This document shows, piece by piece, positions 48,691 to 56,833 of a stretch of 64,000 nt of DNA. A program made the translations under genes and the position numbers. Within the stretch, counting starts at the first letter, position 1. Each line of letters begins with the position of its first letter. The DNA lies in the NCBI GenBank assembly GCA_946402735.1, contig CAMIXH010000001.1, positions 442,908 through 506,907 on the forward strand, in the 5' to 3' direction. Under the pieces are notes generated by a model, which saw only the letters and a program-made list of their open reading frames with translations, was not told the origin of the DNA and made no database searches. The DNA comes from an uncultured Mycoplasmatota bacterium (lineage in GTDB: Bacteria; Bacillota_I; Bacilli_A; RF39; UBA660).

Positions 48691-49284
48691 TCAAGAAGTT
48701 TTAGCAATTATATTCTCAATAATCTCATCTATTCTTTCTTTACCTATCTTAGTTATACTAGAAAAATTAACTATTTCATCACCTAGAGAAGGATTTAGTG
48801 TTTTCTTAATAATATCATCTTGTTTCATCCTAAGTGATCTATTAACTTTATCAAATTTAGTACAAACAATAGTAACAGGTAAATTATAATATTTTAAAAA
48901 CTTATACATTAAAATATCATCTTCAGTTGGTTTATGCCTATAATCTACAAGTAAAAATACATGCTTTAATACTTGTCTTTGTTTTAAGTATTCTTCAATC
49001 ATAATACCAAATTTTTCCATTTGTTTTTTACTTGTCTGAGCATATCCATATCCTGGAACATCAACTATATAAAATTGATTATTTACTTTATAAAAATTTA
49101 ATGTTTGAGTTTTACCCGGTTTAGAACTAGTTCTTGCTAAATTCTTTCTATTAATTATTGTATTAATAAAACTACTTTTACCAACATTACTTCTACCAAG
49201 AATTAAAAACTCACTTTTCTTATCTTCAGGATATTGACTTATTCTAACAGCTACAATTGGTTCATCTACACTAATTACTTCCAT
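48691..49284 (-). CDS. ysxC: Ribosome-biogenesis GTPase YsxC/EngB
   Basis: A 197-residue essential-type GTPase needed for 50S assembly. GTPase motifs: G1 GRSNVGKSS, G3 VDVPGYGYAQTSKKQ, G4 TKFDKV, and the SSITKIG G5 region. The ATG at 49284 has an AGAAGGTGA site and lies inside the end of the DHH gene (14-base overlap). An upstream in-frame start at 49320 would place that site inside the protein and is rejected. The length is typical. Confidence 0.95.
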   Translation of the reverse strand: MEVISVDEPIVAVRISQYPEDKKSEFLILGRSNVGKSSFINTIINRKNLARTSSKPGKTQTLNFYKVNNQFYIVDVPGYGYAQTSKKQMEKFGIMIEEYLKQRQVLKHVFLLVDYRHKPTEDDILMYKFLKYYNLPVTIVCTKFDKVNRSLRMKQDDIIKKTLNPSLGDEIVNFSSITKIGKERIDEIIENIIAKTS

Positions 49285-50245
49285 CTTTTGATTCACCTTC
49301 TTTAAATTCTTTACAAGCATTGGACAATTCTTTTAAAAGTAATTCAACATTCTCTTTTGTTTCTGTTCTAACACCACTTGCATACTTATGACCACCACCA
49401 TGATATTTAGCAGCAATATCATTGATAACTGGTCCTCTACTTCTTATATTTACTTTAAATAATTTGTTTTTTTGATCAAAAGAAACAAAAGCCCATACTA
49501 ATATTTCATTTATATTATTAAAGTCATTTATCATATTAGAAACAGCACTTAAATCACATCCCAAAGATGCAATTACATCATCATCTATTTCTATAGAAGC
49601 AAATCCATTTTTATCTACTTTTAATGCACTTGCTATATGTCCCATTAATCTTACCTCACATAATGGTTTAGCATAGACTTTTCTATATAATGTTTCTATA
49701 TCAATTTTATATTTTTTTATAATTCTACTTACTAAATCAAAAGTTTCATTAGTTGTATTAAACAAGAATCTATTAGTATCACTAACAATACCTGCATATA
49801 AATCTCCTGCTATTTCACTATCAATTTTTAATTTAGTATTATCTAGTATATTATAGACTAGTTCACTAGCAGAACTAGCTGTATCTTTAATATATTCTAT
49901 CTCTCCAAAAGTATCTACTTTAGGATGATGATCAATTTTAATGACATGCTTAAAATTTAAGAAATTATCTATATCTACTCTTCTATTATCTGGAGTATCA
50001 GTTACAATTAACAAACCATTTTCATAATCATAATTTTCTACTTTATCAGTCTTTCCAAAGTATTTAAATCTTGAAACAGATGCTCCTACTGCATAAACTT
50101 CCTTTTCAGGGAAAGTAAGTTTAATTGATTTTTTAAGAGCCATTTGAGATCCAAAAGCATCTGGATCTGGTCCTATATGTCTAGCAATATAGATTATCTT
50201 AAACTTCTTAATTTCATTATAAATTGATTTATATATATTATTCAT
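49271..50245 (-). CDS. DHH/DHHA1 phosphoesterase (NrnA-like)
   Basis: A 324-residue manganese-dependent phosphoesterase. NrnA-type members degrade nano-RNA and dephosphorylate pAp; related ones hydrolyse cyclic dinucleotides. Motif order: RHIGPDPDAFGSQMALK, IVTDTPDNRR, the DHH motif IKIDHHPKVDTFGEI (Asp-His-His), GIVSDTNRFLFN, and the DHHA1 glycine motif KYHGGGHKYASGVR near the C terminus. The substrate cannot be fixed from sequence. It lies between ackA and ysxC with short gaps. Confidence 0.92.
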   Translation of the reverse strand: MNNIYKSIYNEIKKFKIIYIARHIGPDPDAFGSQMALKKSIKLTFPEKEVYAVGASVSRFKYFGKTDKVENYDYENGLLIVTDTPDNRRVDIDNFLNFKHVIKIDHHPKVDTFGEIEYIKDTASSASELVYNILDNTKLKIDSEIAGDLYAGIVSDTNRFLFNTTNETFDLVSRIIKKYKIDIETLYRKVYAKPLCEVRLMGHIASALKVDKNGFASIEIDDDVIASLGCDLSAVSNMINDFNNINEILVWAFVSFDQKNKLFKVNIRSRGPVINDIAAKYHGGGHKYASGVRTETKENVELLLKELSNACKEFKEGESKDGSN

Positions 50246-50259
50246 TTATATTCTCTTTT

Positions 50260-51456
50260 CTATTTATTAACTAATTCATATGTATCTTTAATTATCATTA
50301 ATTCTTCATTTGTAGGAATTACATATACTGGAACTTTAGATGTTTTAGCACTAATAACTCCTTCTTGTTTATCTTTATAACTTGCTATTTGTTCATTAGA
50401 TTTCTTATCAACTTTTATTCCAAGTGGAGCTAAACGATTAAGTATTTCTTCCCTAGCTAAAATTCCATTTTCTCCTACACCAGCAGTAAATACAATAGCA
50501 TCTACATTTCCTTCAAGTTCAATATAATAGTCAGCTATATATTTAGCTACTCTATCATTGTACATAGTAAGTGCAAGAATTGCTCTTTCGTCTCCTCTTT
50601 TAGCAGCGTCTTCTACATCTCTGCTATCACTAAATCCACTTATTCCAAGTAAACCACTCTTCTTATTTAATGCATTAGTAATATCAGTAATACTTTCTCC
50701 AGATTCTTTACATACATATTCTAAGATAGATGGGTCAATTGAACCACTACGAGTACCCATCATAAGTCCATCAAGTGGAGTAATACCCATTGTAGTATCA
50801 TAACATTTGCCTTCTTTAATAGCACTTATACTAGCACCACTACCAATATGACAAATAATTAGATTTACTTCTTCTTTCTTTAATTTTTCTTTCATTACAG
50901 TAGTAATGTATTTATGAGAAGTACCATGGAATCCATATTTTCTAACCCCATATTTTAAATACCATTCATATGGTACTGGATACATAAAGTTTTCTTTTGG
51001 CATAGTTTGATGGAATGCAGTATCAAATACAGCAACCATTGGAGTCTTAGGTAATACATTTTTTAATGCTTCAATTCCAGCTAAATTTCCTGGATGATGA
51101 AGTGGACCTAATTTAGTTAATTCTTTAATATCTTCAATTACTTCATCAGTAATAATAACTGAATCACTATATTTTTCTCCTCCGTGTAATACTCTATGTC
51201 CTACACCTTTAATTTCATCTAAACTTTTAACTGCTCCATTTTCAATTAATTCATCAATTAATACTTCTACAGCAGCACTATGATCTTTTAAATATTTTGC
51301 TCCTTTAATTTTTTCTCCGTTAATTTTAGTAGTCCAGAAACTATCTTCTAGTCCTATTTTTTCAATATATCCACTTATTAACACTTTTTCTTCTGGCATT
51401 TCGAATAATTGAAATTTTAATGAACTACTTCCAGCATTAACACATAAATACTTCAT
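50260..51456 (-). CDS. ackA: Acetate kinase
   Basis: Makes ATP from acetyl phosphate, giving acetate, the last step of fermentative acetate production. It has 398 residues. Signatures: YLCVNAGSSSLKFQLFEMPE at the N terminus, GHRVLHGGEKYSDS, VFDTAFHQTMP with the catalytic Asp, YGFHGTSHKYIT, CHIGSGASISAIKEG, MGTRSGSIDPS and TAGVGENG. pta is not in the window. AAGGAAGGAAG precedes the ATG. It supports a fermentative lifestyle. Confidence 0.97.
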   Translation of the reverse strand: MKYLCVNAGSSSLKFQLFEMPEEKVLISGYIEKIGLEDSFWTTKINGEKIKGAKYLKDHSAAVEVLIDELIENGAVKSLDEIKGVGHRVLHGGEKYSDSVIITDEVIEDIKELTKLGPLHHPGNLAGIEALKNVLPKTPMVAVFDTAFHQTMPKENFMYPVPYEWYLKYGVRKYGFHGTSHKYITTVMKEKLKKEEVNLIICHIGSGASISAIKEGKCYDTTMGITPLDGLMMGTRSGSIDPSILEYVCKESGESITDITNALNKKSGLLGISGFSDSRDVEDAAKRGDERAILALTMYNDRVAKYIADYYIELEGNVDAIVFTAGVGENGILAREEILNRLAPLGIKVDKKSNEQIASYKDKQEGVISAKTSKVPVYVIPTNEELMIIKDTYELVNK

Positions 51457-51511
51457 ATTATCTTCCTTCCTTTTTCTAACGTACTTATTATAACAAATAA
51501 AACCTAATAAT

Positions 51512-51541
51512 AAAAGACAAACATTATATTGTTTGCCTTTT
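51512..51541. terminator. Terminator region between ackA and the low-complexity gene
   Basis: AAAAGACAAAC/GTTTGCCTTTT with one A-C mismatch and an 8-base loop. T-rich on both sides. It is downstream of the low-complexity gene on the minus strand. Confidence 0.72.
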
Positions 51542-51565
51542 TATTATCATTAATTATTAATCCTT

Positions 51566-52273
51566 CTATCTAATAACTTTACTATTTAATTGACTAAGAG
51601 TTGTAGGATCTACATTACTAGTCATTCCAGTATTACCATTTACGGCTACTCCTGTTAGATTTGATTGAACTACTCCATCAACTCCACCTAATCCACTAGC
51701 AGCATTATTTGCAATTGCAGCAGTAGTTTTAGTAGTATTTGCTACTGTTTGAACATCTTGCATTGTAGTAGTTCCAGATACTTGTACTCCTGATAGATGT
51801 GTTTGTTGTACAGCTTGCATTGTTTCAAGCTTTCCATCAGTGTTACCACTCATTGCCACAGAGGCTATAGCATTTGCATTTTGAGCTGTTGCTTTTACAG
51901 CTTCAAATGTTTGTGTTGTTTGATTTGCTTGTAATCCTGCTAATTCTTCTGCTTTTTTAGCAGCTTCCATTGTTTCTAATTGTCTTGAGTTATCATCTTG
52001 AAGTGCTCCAACTACTGATGCTTTAGTTCCAGTTGCAGTTATTGCTTCAAACGTATATGTAGATGGTTGCATTTGTGCTGAAGAAACTGTTTGCATTCCT
52101 GTTGCAGCCATTTTTTGCATAGCTGGAATTTCTTTTTGCATAGCACTAGCTTGAACACTTGGTCCTTGTGTTACTCCTTGAGTATTTACAACATTAATAG
52201 CACTACCATTATAAGCTTTAGGTGTCATTGTAGCACTATCTAAATTTGAAACTGAACCTGATATTGAATCCAT
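51566..52273 (-). CDS. Low-complexity Ala/Thr/Gln-rich protein with internal repeats
   Basis: A 235-residue protein unlike its neighbours: rich in Ala, Thr, Gln, Ser, Val and Gly, with no Cys or Trp, one or two aromatics and few Lys. About three weak repeats of 45-50 residues are visible (TFEAITATGTKAS..LETMEAAKKA; TFEAVKATAQNANA..LETMQAVQQT; then MQDVQTVANTTKTT..LTGVAVNGNTG). No signal peptide, membrane helix or sorting motif is present. A clear AAAGGAG site precedes the ATG. It could be a disordered or fibre-forming cytoplasmic protein. Function unknown. A phased repeat element lies in the promoter region. Confidence 0.65.
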   Translation of the reverse strand: MDSISGSVSNLDSATMTPKAYNGSAINVVNTQGVTQGPSVQASAMQKEIPAMQKMAATGMQTVSSAQMQPSTYTFEAITATGTKASVVGALQDDNSRQLETMEAAKKAEELAGLQANQTTQTFEAVKATAQNANAIASVAMSGNTDGKLETMQAVQQTHLSGVQVSGTTTMQDVQTVANTTKTTAAIANNAASGLGGVDGVVQSNLTGVAVNGNTGMTSNVDPTTLSQLNSKVIR

Positions 52274-52330
52274 ATAAGAAATCTCCTTTCTCTATATCTC
52301 TATAATATAATTATATAATATATTCATAAT

Positions 52331-52361
52331 TTTTAACACATTTTAACACTTTATGTGTAAA
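52331..52361. promoter_or_regulatory. Phased direct repeat plus inverted copy upstream of the low-complexity gene
   Basis: TTTTAACAC occurs twice exactly 10 bases apart (52331-52339, 52341-52349), followed by the inverted partial copy GTGTAAA (52355-52361). One-turn spacing suits side-by-side binding of a regulator. It lies about 60 bases upstream of the minus-strand start codon. Inference only. Confidence 0.4.
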
Positions 52362-52399
52362 CCAAATCACATTTTATTATACTTTATTATCAACTGTTT

Positions 52400-52684
52400 C
52401 TAAATTAAATCATCAATTATATCTATATCGTTATTAACCTCTAATAATTCTTTTTCATTTATACCATTTAATATTTCAATTAGTTTATCTGCATTTGTAT
52501 AAAACAAATAAGATTTTTTCATTAATAATGGTTTAATATTAATATTTTTACTTACAAGATAATCTAGTATTTTAGTAATATTCTCTTCATGAACATCATA
52601 TTCTATTCTATCTTGTTCATCAATATTATTTATTATTTCATTAATATCATCTTTAGTTAGTTTGTATTCTTCTAAGTAATCCAT
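52400..52684 (-). CDS. Hypothetical acidic helical protein, 94 residues
   Basis: Not recognised. A small acidic protein (TKDDINEIINNIDEQDRIEY, ending LEVNNDIDIIDDLI), predicted to be helical. An AGGAGG site lies before the ATG within the end of the 619-residue gene (32-base overlap), so it is translated with it. Last gene of a four-gene operon (56042 down to 52400). It may be a partner or regulator of the large protein. Function unknown. Confidence 0.65.
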   Translation of the reverse strand: MDYLEEYKLTKDDINEIINNIDEQDRIEYDVHEENITKILDYLVSKNINIKPLLMKKSYLFYTNADKLIEILNGINEKELLEVNNDIDIIDDLI

Positions 52685-54512
52685 CTTGACCTCCTAATGT
52701 ATAATCAATATCTTGAGCAACTTTTTGAAAAGATTCTTCAGTTAAGAAACTTCCTTTTACAATAGATGCCATTAATGATGCTTTAGTTCCATCATTTATT
52801 AATGAATAATTTCTTAGTACTTTTAATCTTGAAATAACTAATCCATCAAATACATATACATATGGATTATCATCTACTCTATGATTTTCTTCTAGATTTT
52901 GTATTTCTGGTTGTTTTAATATTTCTTTTTTAATTTCAACATTATAATTACTATTGATTATATCTTCATATGTTAAATAATTTTCAATTCTTGATTCTGG
53001 AGAAACAAAGTTGTCTTTCTTGTAAAACTCAATATCTTCTGGTGTATATAATGCTGCACCAAGTCTACCACTATTTAAGTCTCCTGCTAATTGACCAGAT
53101 TTACTTGAAGCAATAGTATCATAATATGAATCTGTTCCATATGTTTGTTTTACTTTATAAAGTAACAAATATATAGGATATTCGGTATTATGAAGTTTAC
53201 CTGGATATCTCTTTAAGTAATTAGCATATTCAGCATGGCCTTCATGTCCACCTAGTAAACCAAGTTCTACAAATCTATCTAACTTTTCTACTACTTGTGG
53301 TTCTGATAATAACCATACTTTGAATTTAGATACATTATCTTCAGTTATTACACCATATAATTTAAGTGAATTAACTGCTTCTTTTAATCTATAAGTATTA
53401 GTAGTTATTGTTTTTAATACACCAGGTTCATCAGTATCAAATTCAAATCCTTCTCTTTTTAGATAATCAATATTTTTATCTATTTCTTCTCTTGATATTT
53501 GATGAGCATAGTATTGAAGAGTTATATTTTGTTTATCTCCTTTTTCATGAGCATAATATCTCTTCTTTTTAACCACTCTATTTTCAACATTATTAATCCA
53601 TGCACTTGCTATATTGTAATATAATCTATCATTGTCTTTTTTACTTATTTCTTCATATTCACTTTCAACAGATTCCTTATTTCCATATAGACAAATAGTT
53701 AATAACTCTGCATTTTGGAATCTACCTAAAATATCAACACTTACCATATAATCTAATATTTCTCTAATATTATTAATATCAGCATTTGTTTCTACTTCAG
53801 AAGTATATTTATTAATTGTTCTTGTTAAGTTTCTACCATATTCATTAAATATTTTAATTACTTCATTTACATCTGTTTTATTTAGTTTAGAAACTCCTTG
53901 TTTTCTTTCATTATTGTATTCAACAAATCTAATTAGTACTTCTTTTCTTGTTTTTGCTTCTACACTCTTATCATCACTAATTAATCTAATAGTTTTTAAG
54001 TCTTCCATAGTAAGAATAGATTCATCTTTTTCATCTTTTAGTTTTTCTAATAATATTTCTATTCTTAATATTTCTTCTTCAATTCTATCTCTTTCATCAT
54101 TAACTGATCTATAATCTTCTAATAATTTAGATTTCTTCTCAGTTAATTCATTAAATAATTGTGTTGCTTTATCAATATAAGAACTTAACATTTCTTTTTG
54201 TTCATCATTTAAACTAGTTTTAAGTCCTCTATCATAAATACCTTTTAATAATAGTTTAATAATACCTAAATCTGATTCAATAGATGTATCACTAATATAC
54301 TTATAATCTAATAATAAATCAGTTATAAAACTAGTATCTATATTTCTTATATTTTCAATATGAACAGCATCTTCTAAGAATAAATCTAATAATTCTATAC
54401 TATCAGATATACCAGTTAATCTTCCTTTATTACTTTGAAGTATTCTTTCATCTCTTCTAAGATCTTTATATAAAGTTTTTAACCTATTTTTTAATATTTC
54501 TTCTAGTTTCAT
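52653..54512 (-). CDS. Large helical protein of unknown function, 619 residues
   Basis: Not recognised. The N-terminal third (about 1-180) is a long coiled coil (for example SKLLEDYRSVNDERDRIEEE). The middle is helical with repeated ARM/HEAT-like pairs, and the C-terminal 200 residues are mixed, with TYGTDSYYDTIASSKSGQL and ESRIENYLTYEDIINSN. No signal peptide, membrane helix or catalytic motif is visible. The ATG at 54512 has a GGTGGTGA site; a GTG four codons upstream overlaps it. It follows the small HTH gene by 5 bases. The four genes form a co-translated lineage-specific unit. Confidence 0.68.
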   Translation of the reverse strand: MKLEEILKNRLKTLYKDLRRDERILQSNKGRLTGISDSIELLDLFLEDAVHIENIRNIDTSFITDLLLDYKYISDTSIESDLGIIKLLLKGIYDRGLKTSLNDEQKEMLSSYIDKATQLFNELTEKKSKLLEDYRSVNDERDRIEEEILRIEILLEKLKDEKDESILTMEDLKTIRLISDDKSVEAKTRKEVLIRFVEYNNERKQGVSKLNKTDVNEVIKIFNEYGRNLTRTINKYTSEVETNADINNIREILDYMVSVDILGRFQNAELLTICLYGNKESVESEYEEISKKDNDRLYYNIASAWINNVENRVVKKKRYYAHEKGDKQNITLQYYAHQISREEIDKNIDYLKREGFEFDTDEPGVLKTITTNTYRLKEAVNSLKLYGVITEDNVSKFKVWLLSEPQVVEKLDRFVELGLLGGHEGHAEYANYLKRYPGKLHNTEYPIYLLLYKVKQTYGTDSYYDTIASSKSGQLAGDLNSGRLGAALYTPEDIEFYKKDNFVSPESRIENYLTYEDIINSNYNVEIKKEILKQPEIQNLEENHRVDDNPYVYVFDGLVISRLKVLRNYSLINDGTKASLMASIVKGSFLTEESFQKVAQDIDYTLGGQDGLLRRIQTN

Positions 54513-54517
54513 ATTAT

Positions 54518-54715
54518 TCACCACCCTAACAATACTTCATATAGTTTTAAGTATATTGAGAAGTCTTCATTTTTATTGTTTAAAACTTGATATAAAGTAC
54601 TTTGATTCATTCCCATTCTGAAAGATAACTCATCGATGTCTATATTCTTTTTAAATATTATTTGTAAACATTCATTTCTAATTTGAATGTATAGTTCATT
54701 TAAATTATCATTCAT
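54518..54715 (-). CDS. Small XRE-like helix-turn-helix protein
   Basis: A 65-residue protein that is almost entirely one helix-turn-helix: DIDELSFRMGMNQSTLYQVL, then NNKNEDFSIYLKLYEVLL. The pattern matches XRE/Cro-type domains. GAGAGGAAG precedes the ATG, which lies inside the end of the upstream 444-residue gene (8-base overlap). A tiny HTH gene overlapping a larger upstream gene recalls toxin-antitoxin pairs of HigBA or RelBE type, and it may autoregulate the operon. This is inference. Confidence 0.68.
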   Translation of the reverse strand: MNDNLNELYIQIRNECLQIIFKKNIDIDELSFRMGMNQSTLYQVLNNKNEDFSIYLKLYEVLLGW

Positions 54716-56042
54716 GATGAGTCACTTCCTCTCTTTGAAAGCTAGAATCAATCTCATCTTTTATACTTGCTTGTAAAGCATTGTACTCTTCAGTATTTTC
54801 TTTTACCTTAGAAATACTATCATCTACTAATTTTGAATTACTTCTTAAAATACTTTGTGAAGTAGCAAATATCTTTTTAATATCTTCTATGCTAAGAACT
54901 AATACTTTAGAGCCTTCTAATTCTTCACTATTAATTCTTATATAACTAACAGCTACATTTCTCTTTCTATTTACAAATACATTTAAATCTTTTCTAATTG
55001 ATTGTTTTACTATTGTATGATTACTTTTATTTCTCTCATAGTCAAATAGTCCCATCTCTAAATCACTTAAAATGGAACTTATACTTCTTCTTTCATCTTC
55101 AGAAAAACTATCTAAATTAAATAATAGTTTATTATTCTCATCTAATAAGAAATACATTGTTGATTCTTGAGGAACCATTTCTTGTTGTTCTTTTTCATAT
55201 TTTTCTACTATTAGAGTAGCATCTTCATATGCACTTTCTAATTCTTCAATATTTATTTCTAATAAAGAATAATCAACAGGTTTAATATTTAATACTTCTT
55301 CTCCTTCAGTCTTTAAATCAATTAAATGAAGAATATGTAAACAAACAAGAACATCTTTTTCTTGATATACCTCATTTATTTCTTTCATATTAGTACCCAT
55401 CAAAGTTTTTCTATACATCTCTATTAAATTAGATGGTTTATTTTGTATTAAATGATAATATCTAGTAACTAGTTTATTAATCTTTTTAATTGTTTCATTA
55501 TATTTAGACATTACTTCTTTATTAATAGCGTTATTATTATCTAAAGATGGTAATTTTTTCTTTTCTGGTTTAACTGTTTTTTCTGCTTCAGCATCTAATA
55601 TTCCAATAACACATTCATCATTTAAATCACTATCAAGTAATGCATTTTTAAGAATTTCAAAATCACAAGTACCATCTAAAATACTTGTTAGCTTTTGTAT
55701 TTTTCCTTCTAATAATTCTTTACTTTCAGTGAAACTAATTAATTGTAATAGATCTTTATCAGCTAATATGTTTTCAATAGCTTCTCTCATTTGAGGAGCA
55801 GATGTTATATTATTTTTAACTAGAAAATCAATAACATCTAAATTATCTTTTATATATTCACTTATTTGTGATAATACTCCATAATATTCTATGAACTTAT
55901 TACTATTTTTACTTTGTAATTCTTTATATATTTTTCTAATTCTAATATTGTATTCTAAACCTTTTAGTTGTTCTTGAGTAGACTTTACTTGTTTTTCAAT
56001 GTATTCTTTGAATAACGTATAATAATACTCTTTACCAGACAT
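54708..56042 (-). CDS. Helical protein with possible RelE-like C-terminal region
   Basis: A 444-residue protein not assigned to a family. Residues 1-300 are helical. Residues about 300-400 look beta-rich: TMYFLLDENNKLLFNLDSFS, a helix with LSDLEMGLFDYERNK, then RKDLNVFVNRKRNVAVSYIR and KVLVLSIEDIKKIF. The helix, basic R-x-x-x-x-x-Y-I-R strand and final K-K-I-F recall the RelE/ParE toxin fold, but conservation is too weak to be sure. The ATG at 56042 has an AGAGGTGA site; an upstream in-frame start is rejected. First gene of the four-gene operon; the next gene is a small HTH protein. Confidence 0.6.
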   Translation of the reverse strand: MSGKEYYYTLFKEYIEKQVKSTQEQLKGLEYNIRIRKIYKELQSKNSNKFIEYYGVLSQISEYIKDNLDVIDFLVKNNITSAPQMREAIENILADKDLLQLISFTESKELLEGKIQKLTSILDGTCDFEILKNALLDSDLNDECVIGILDAEAEKTVKPEKKKLPSLDNNNAINKEVMSKYNETIKKINKLVTRYYHLIQNKPSNLIEMYRKTLMGTNMKEINEVYQEKDVLVCLHILHLIDLKTEGEEVLNIKPVDYSLLEINIEELESAYEDATLIVEKYEKEQQEMVPQESTMYFLLDENNKLLFNLDSFSEDERRSISSILSDLEMGLFDYERNKSNHTIVKQSIRKDLNVFVNRKRNVAVSYIRINSEELEGSKVLVLSIEDIKKIFATSQSILRSNSKLVDDSISKVKENTEEYNALQASIKDEIDSSFQREEVTHHE

Positions 56043-56103
56043 TCTACTCACCTCTATTTTCATTTTTAATTATAACATATTATATAAAAAATAGACAATA
56101 AAA

Positions 56104-56126
56104 AACTTACTAAATACTAGTAAGTT
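56104..56126 (-). terminator. Terminator overlapping the frr stop codon
   Basis: AACTTACTA/TAGTAAGTT with an AATAC loop and six T on the minus strand. The frr stop (TAG at 56112-56110) is inside the hairpin. Confidence 0.85.
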
Positions 56127-56652
56127 CTTCTACCTTTTCTTTTAATTTATCTTCTACGATTTTATTGTATTTATCAATTATTTCTTGAACAATTTCTAAA
56201 CACATATCTCTTTCATCTTCTCTAAGTTCTTCATCTTTTTTGATCTTATTATTTTCATCTTGTCTTATATTTCTTAAAGCTATTTTAGCTTCTTCACTCA
56301 TCTTTTCAGCATCTTTTACATATTGACGTCTTGTTTCACCTGTAAGTTCTGGAACAGTAAGCATAATAACTTCTCCATTATTAGTTGGAGCAATTCCTAA
56401 ATTTGCTTCATGAATAGCTTTTTCAATATTCTTTAAAGATGATTTATCAAATGGTTTAATAGCAAGTACTCTTGCTTCTGGAACTGAAATTGTTGCTAAA
56501 GATTGTATTGGTGTTGGTGCTCCATAATAATCTACCATTACTCCATGTAAAATATTTGGATTTGCTCTACCTGCTCTTATTTGAGTAAATCTACTTTCTA
56601 AGTTTTCAACAACTTTATCCATTTTTGCTTTTATTTCATTTTCATCTATCAT
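56110..56652 (-). CDS. frr: Ribosome recycling factor
   Basis: With EF-G and IF3 it splits post-termination ribosomes. A 180-residue tRNA-shaped protein. Signatures: FTQIRAGRANPNILHGVMVD, YYGAPTPIQSLATISVPEAR, GIAPTNNGEVIMLTVPELTG, ETRRQYVKDAEKMSEEAKIA and LRNIRQDENNKIKK. The ATG at 56652 has an AAGGAAGGG site. It has its own strong promoter and no pyrH or tsf neighbour, unlike the usual rpsB-tsf-pyrH-frr cluster. Confidence 0.97.
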   Translation of the reverse strand: MIDENEIKAKMDKVVENLESRFTQIRAGRANPNILHGVMVDYYGAPTPIQSLATISVPEARVLAIKPFDKSSLKNIEKAIHEANLGIAPTNNGEVIMLTVPELTGETRRQYVKDAEKMSEEAKIALRNIRQDENNKIKKDEELREDERDMCLEIVQEIIDKYNKIVEDKLKEKVEELTSI

Positions 56653-56675
56653 AACTATCCCTTCCTTACACAACA

Positions 56676-56704
56676 ATTATATAATATTACTATTTTTTTA
56701 TCAA
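56676..56704 (-). promoter_or_regulatory. Promoter of frr
   Basis: Minus strand: TTGATA (56704-56699), 17 bases, perfect TATAAT (56681-56676). The -35 partly overlaps the T-run of the pheT terminator. Confidence 0.85.
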
Positions 56705-56713
56705 TAAAAAAAT

Positions 56714-56735
56714 AATACCCATATAACTGGGTATT
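56714..56735 (-). terminator. Terminator of the pheS-pheT operon
   Basis: AATACCC/GGGTATT with an 8-base loop and seven T on the minus strand. Two further small hairpins precede it in the transcript: AGAGT/ACTCT closed by GAAA or its complement (56742-56755), and TAGAT/ATCTA (56759-56774). Confidence 0.82.
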
Positions 56736-56833
56736 AAATTCAGAGTGAAAACTCTAATAGATTATAAAATCTACATGCTAATTATATTAAACATATATTG
56801 TTAATATCAATAGTTTGGTGTATTCTTTACACA

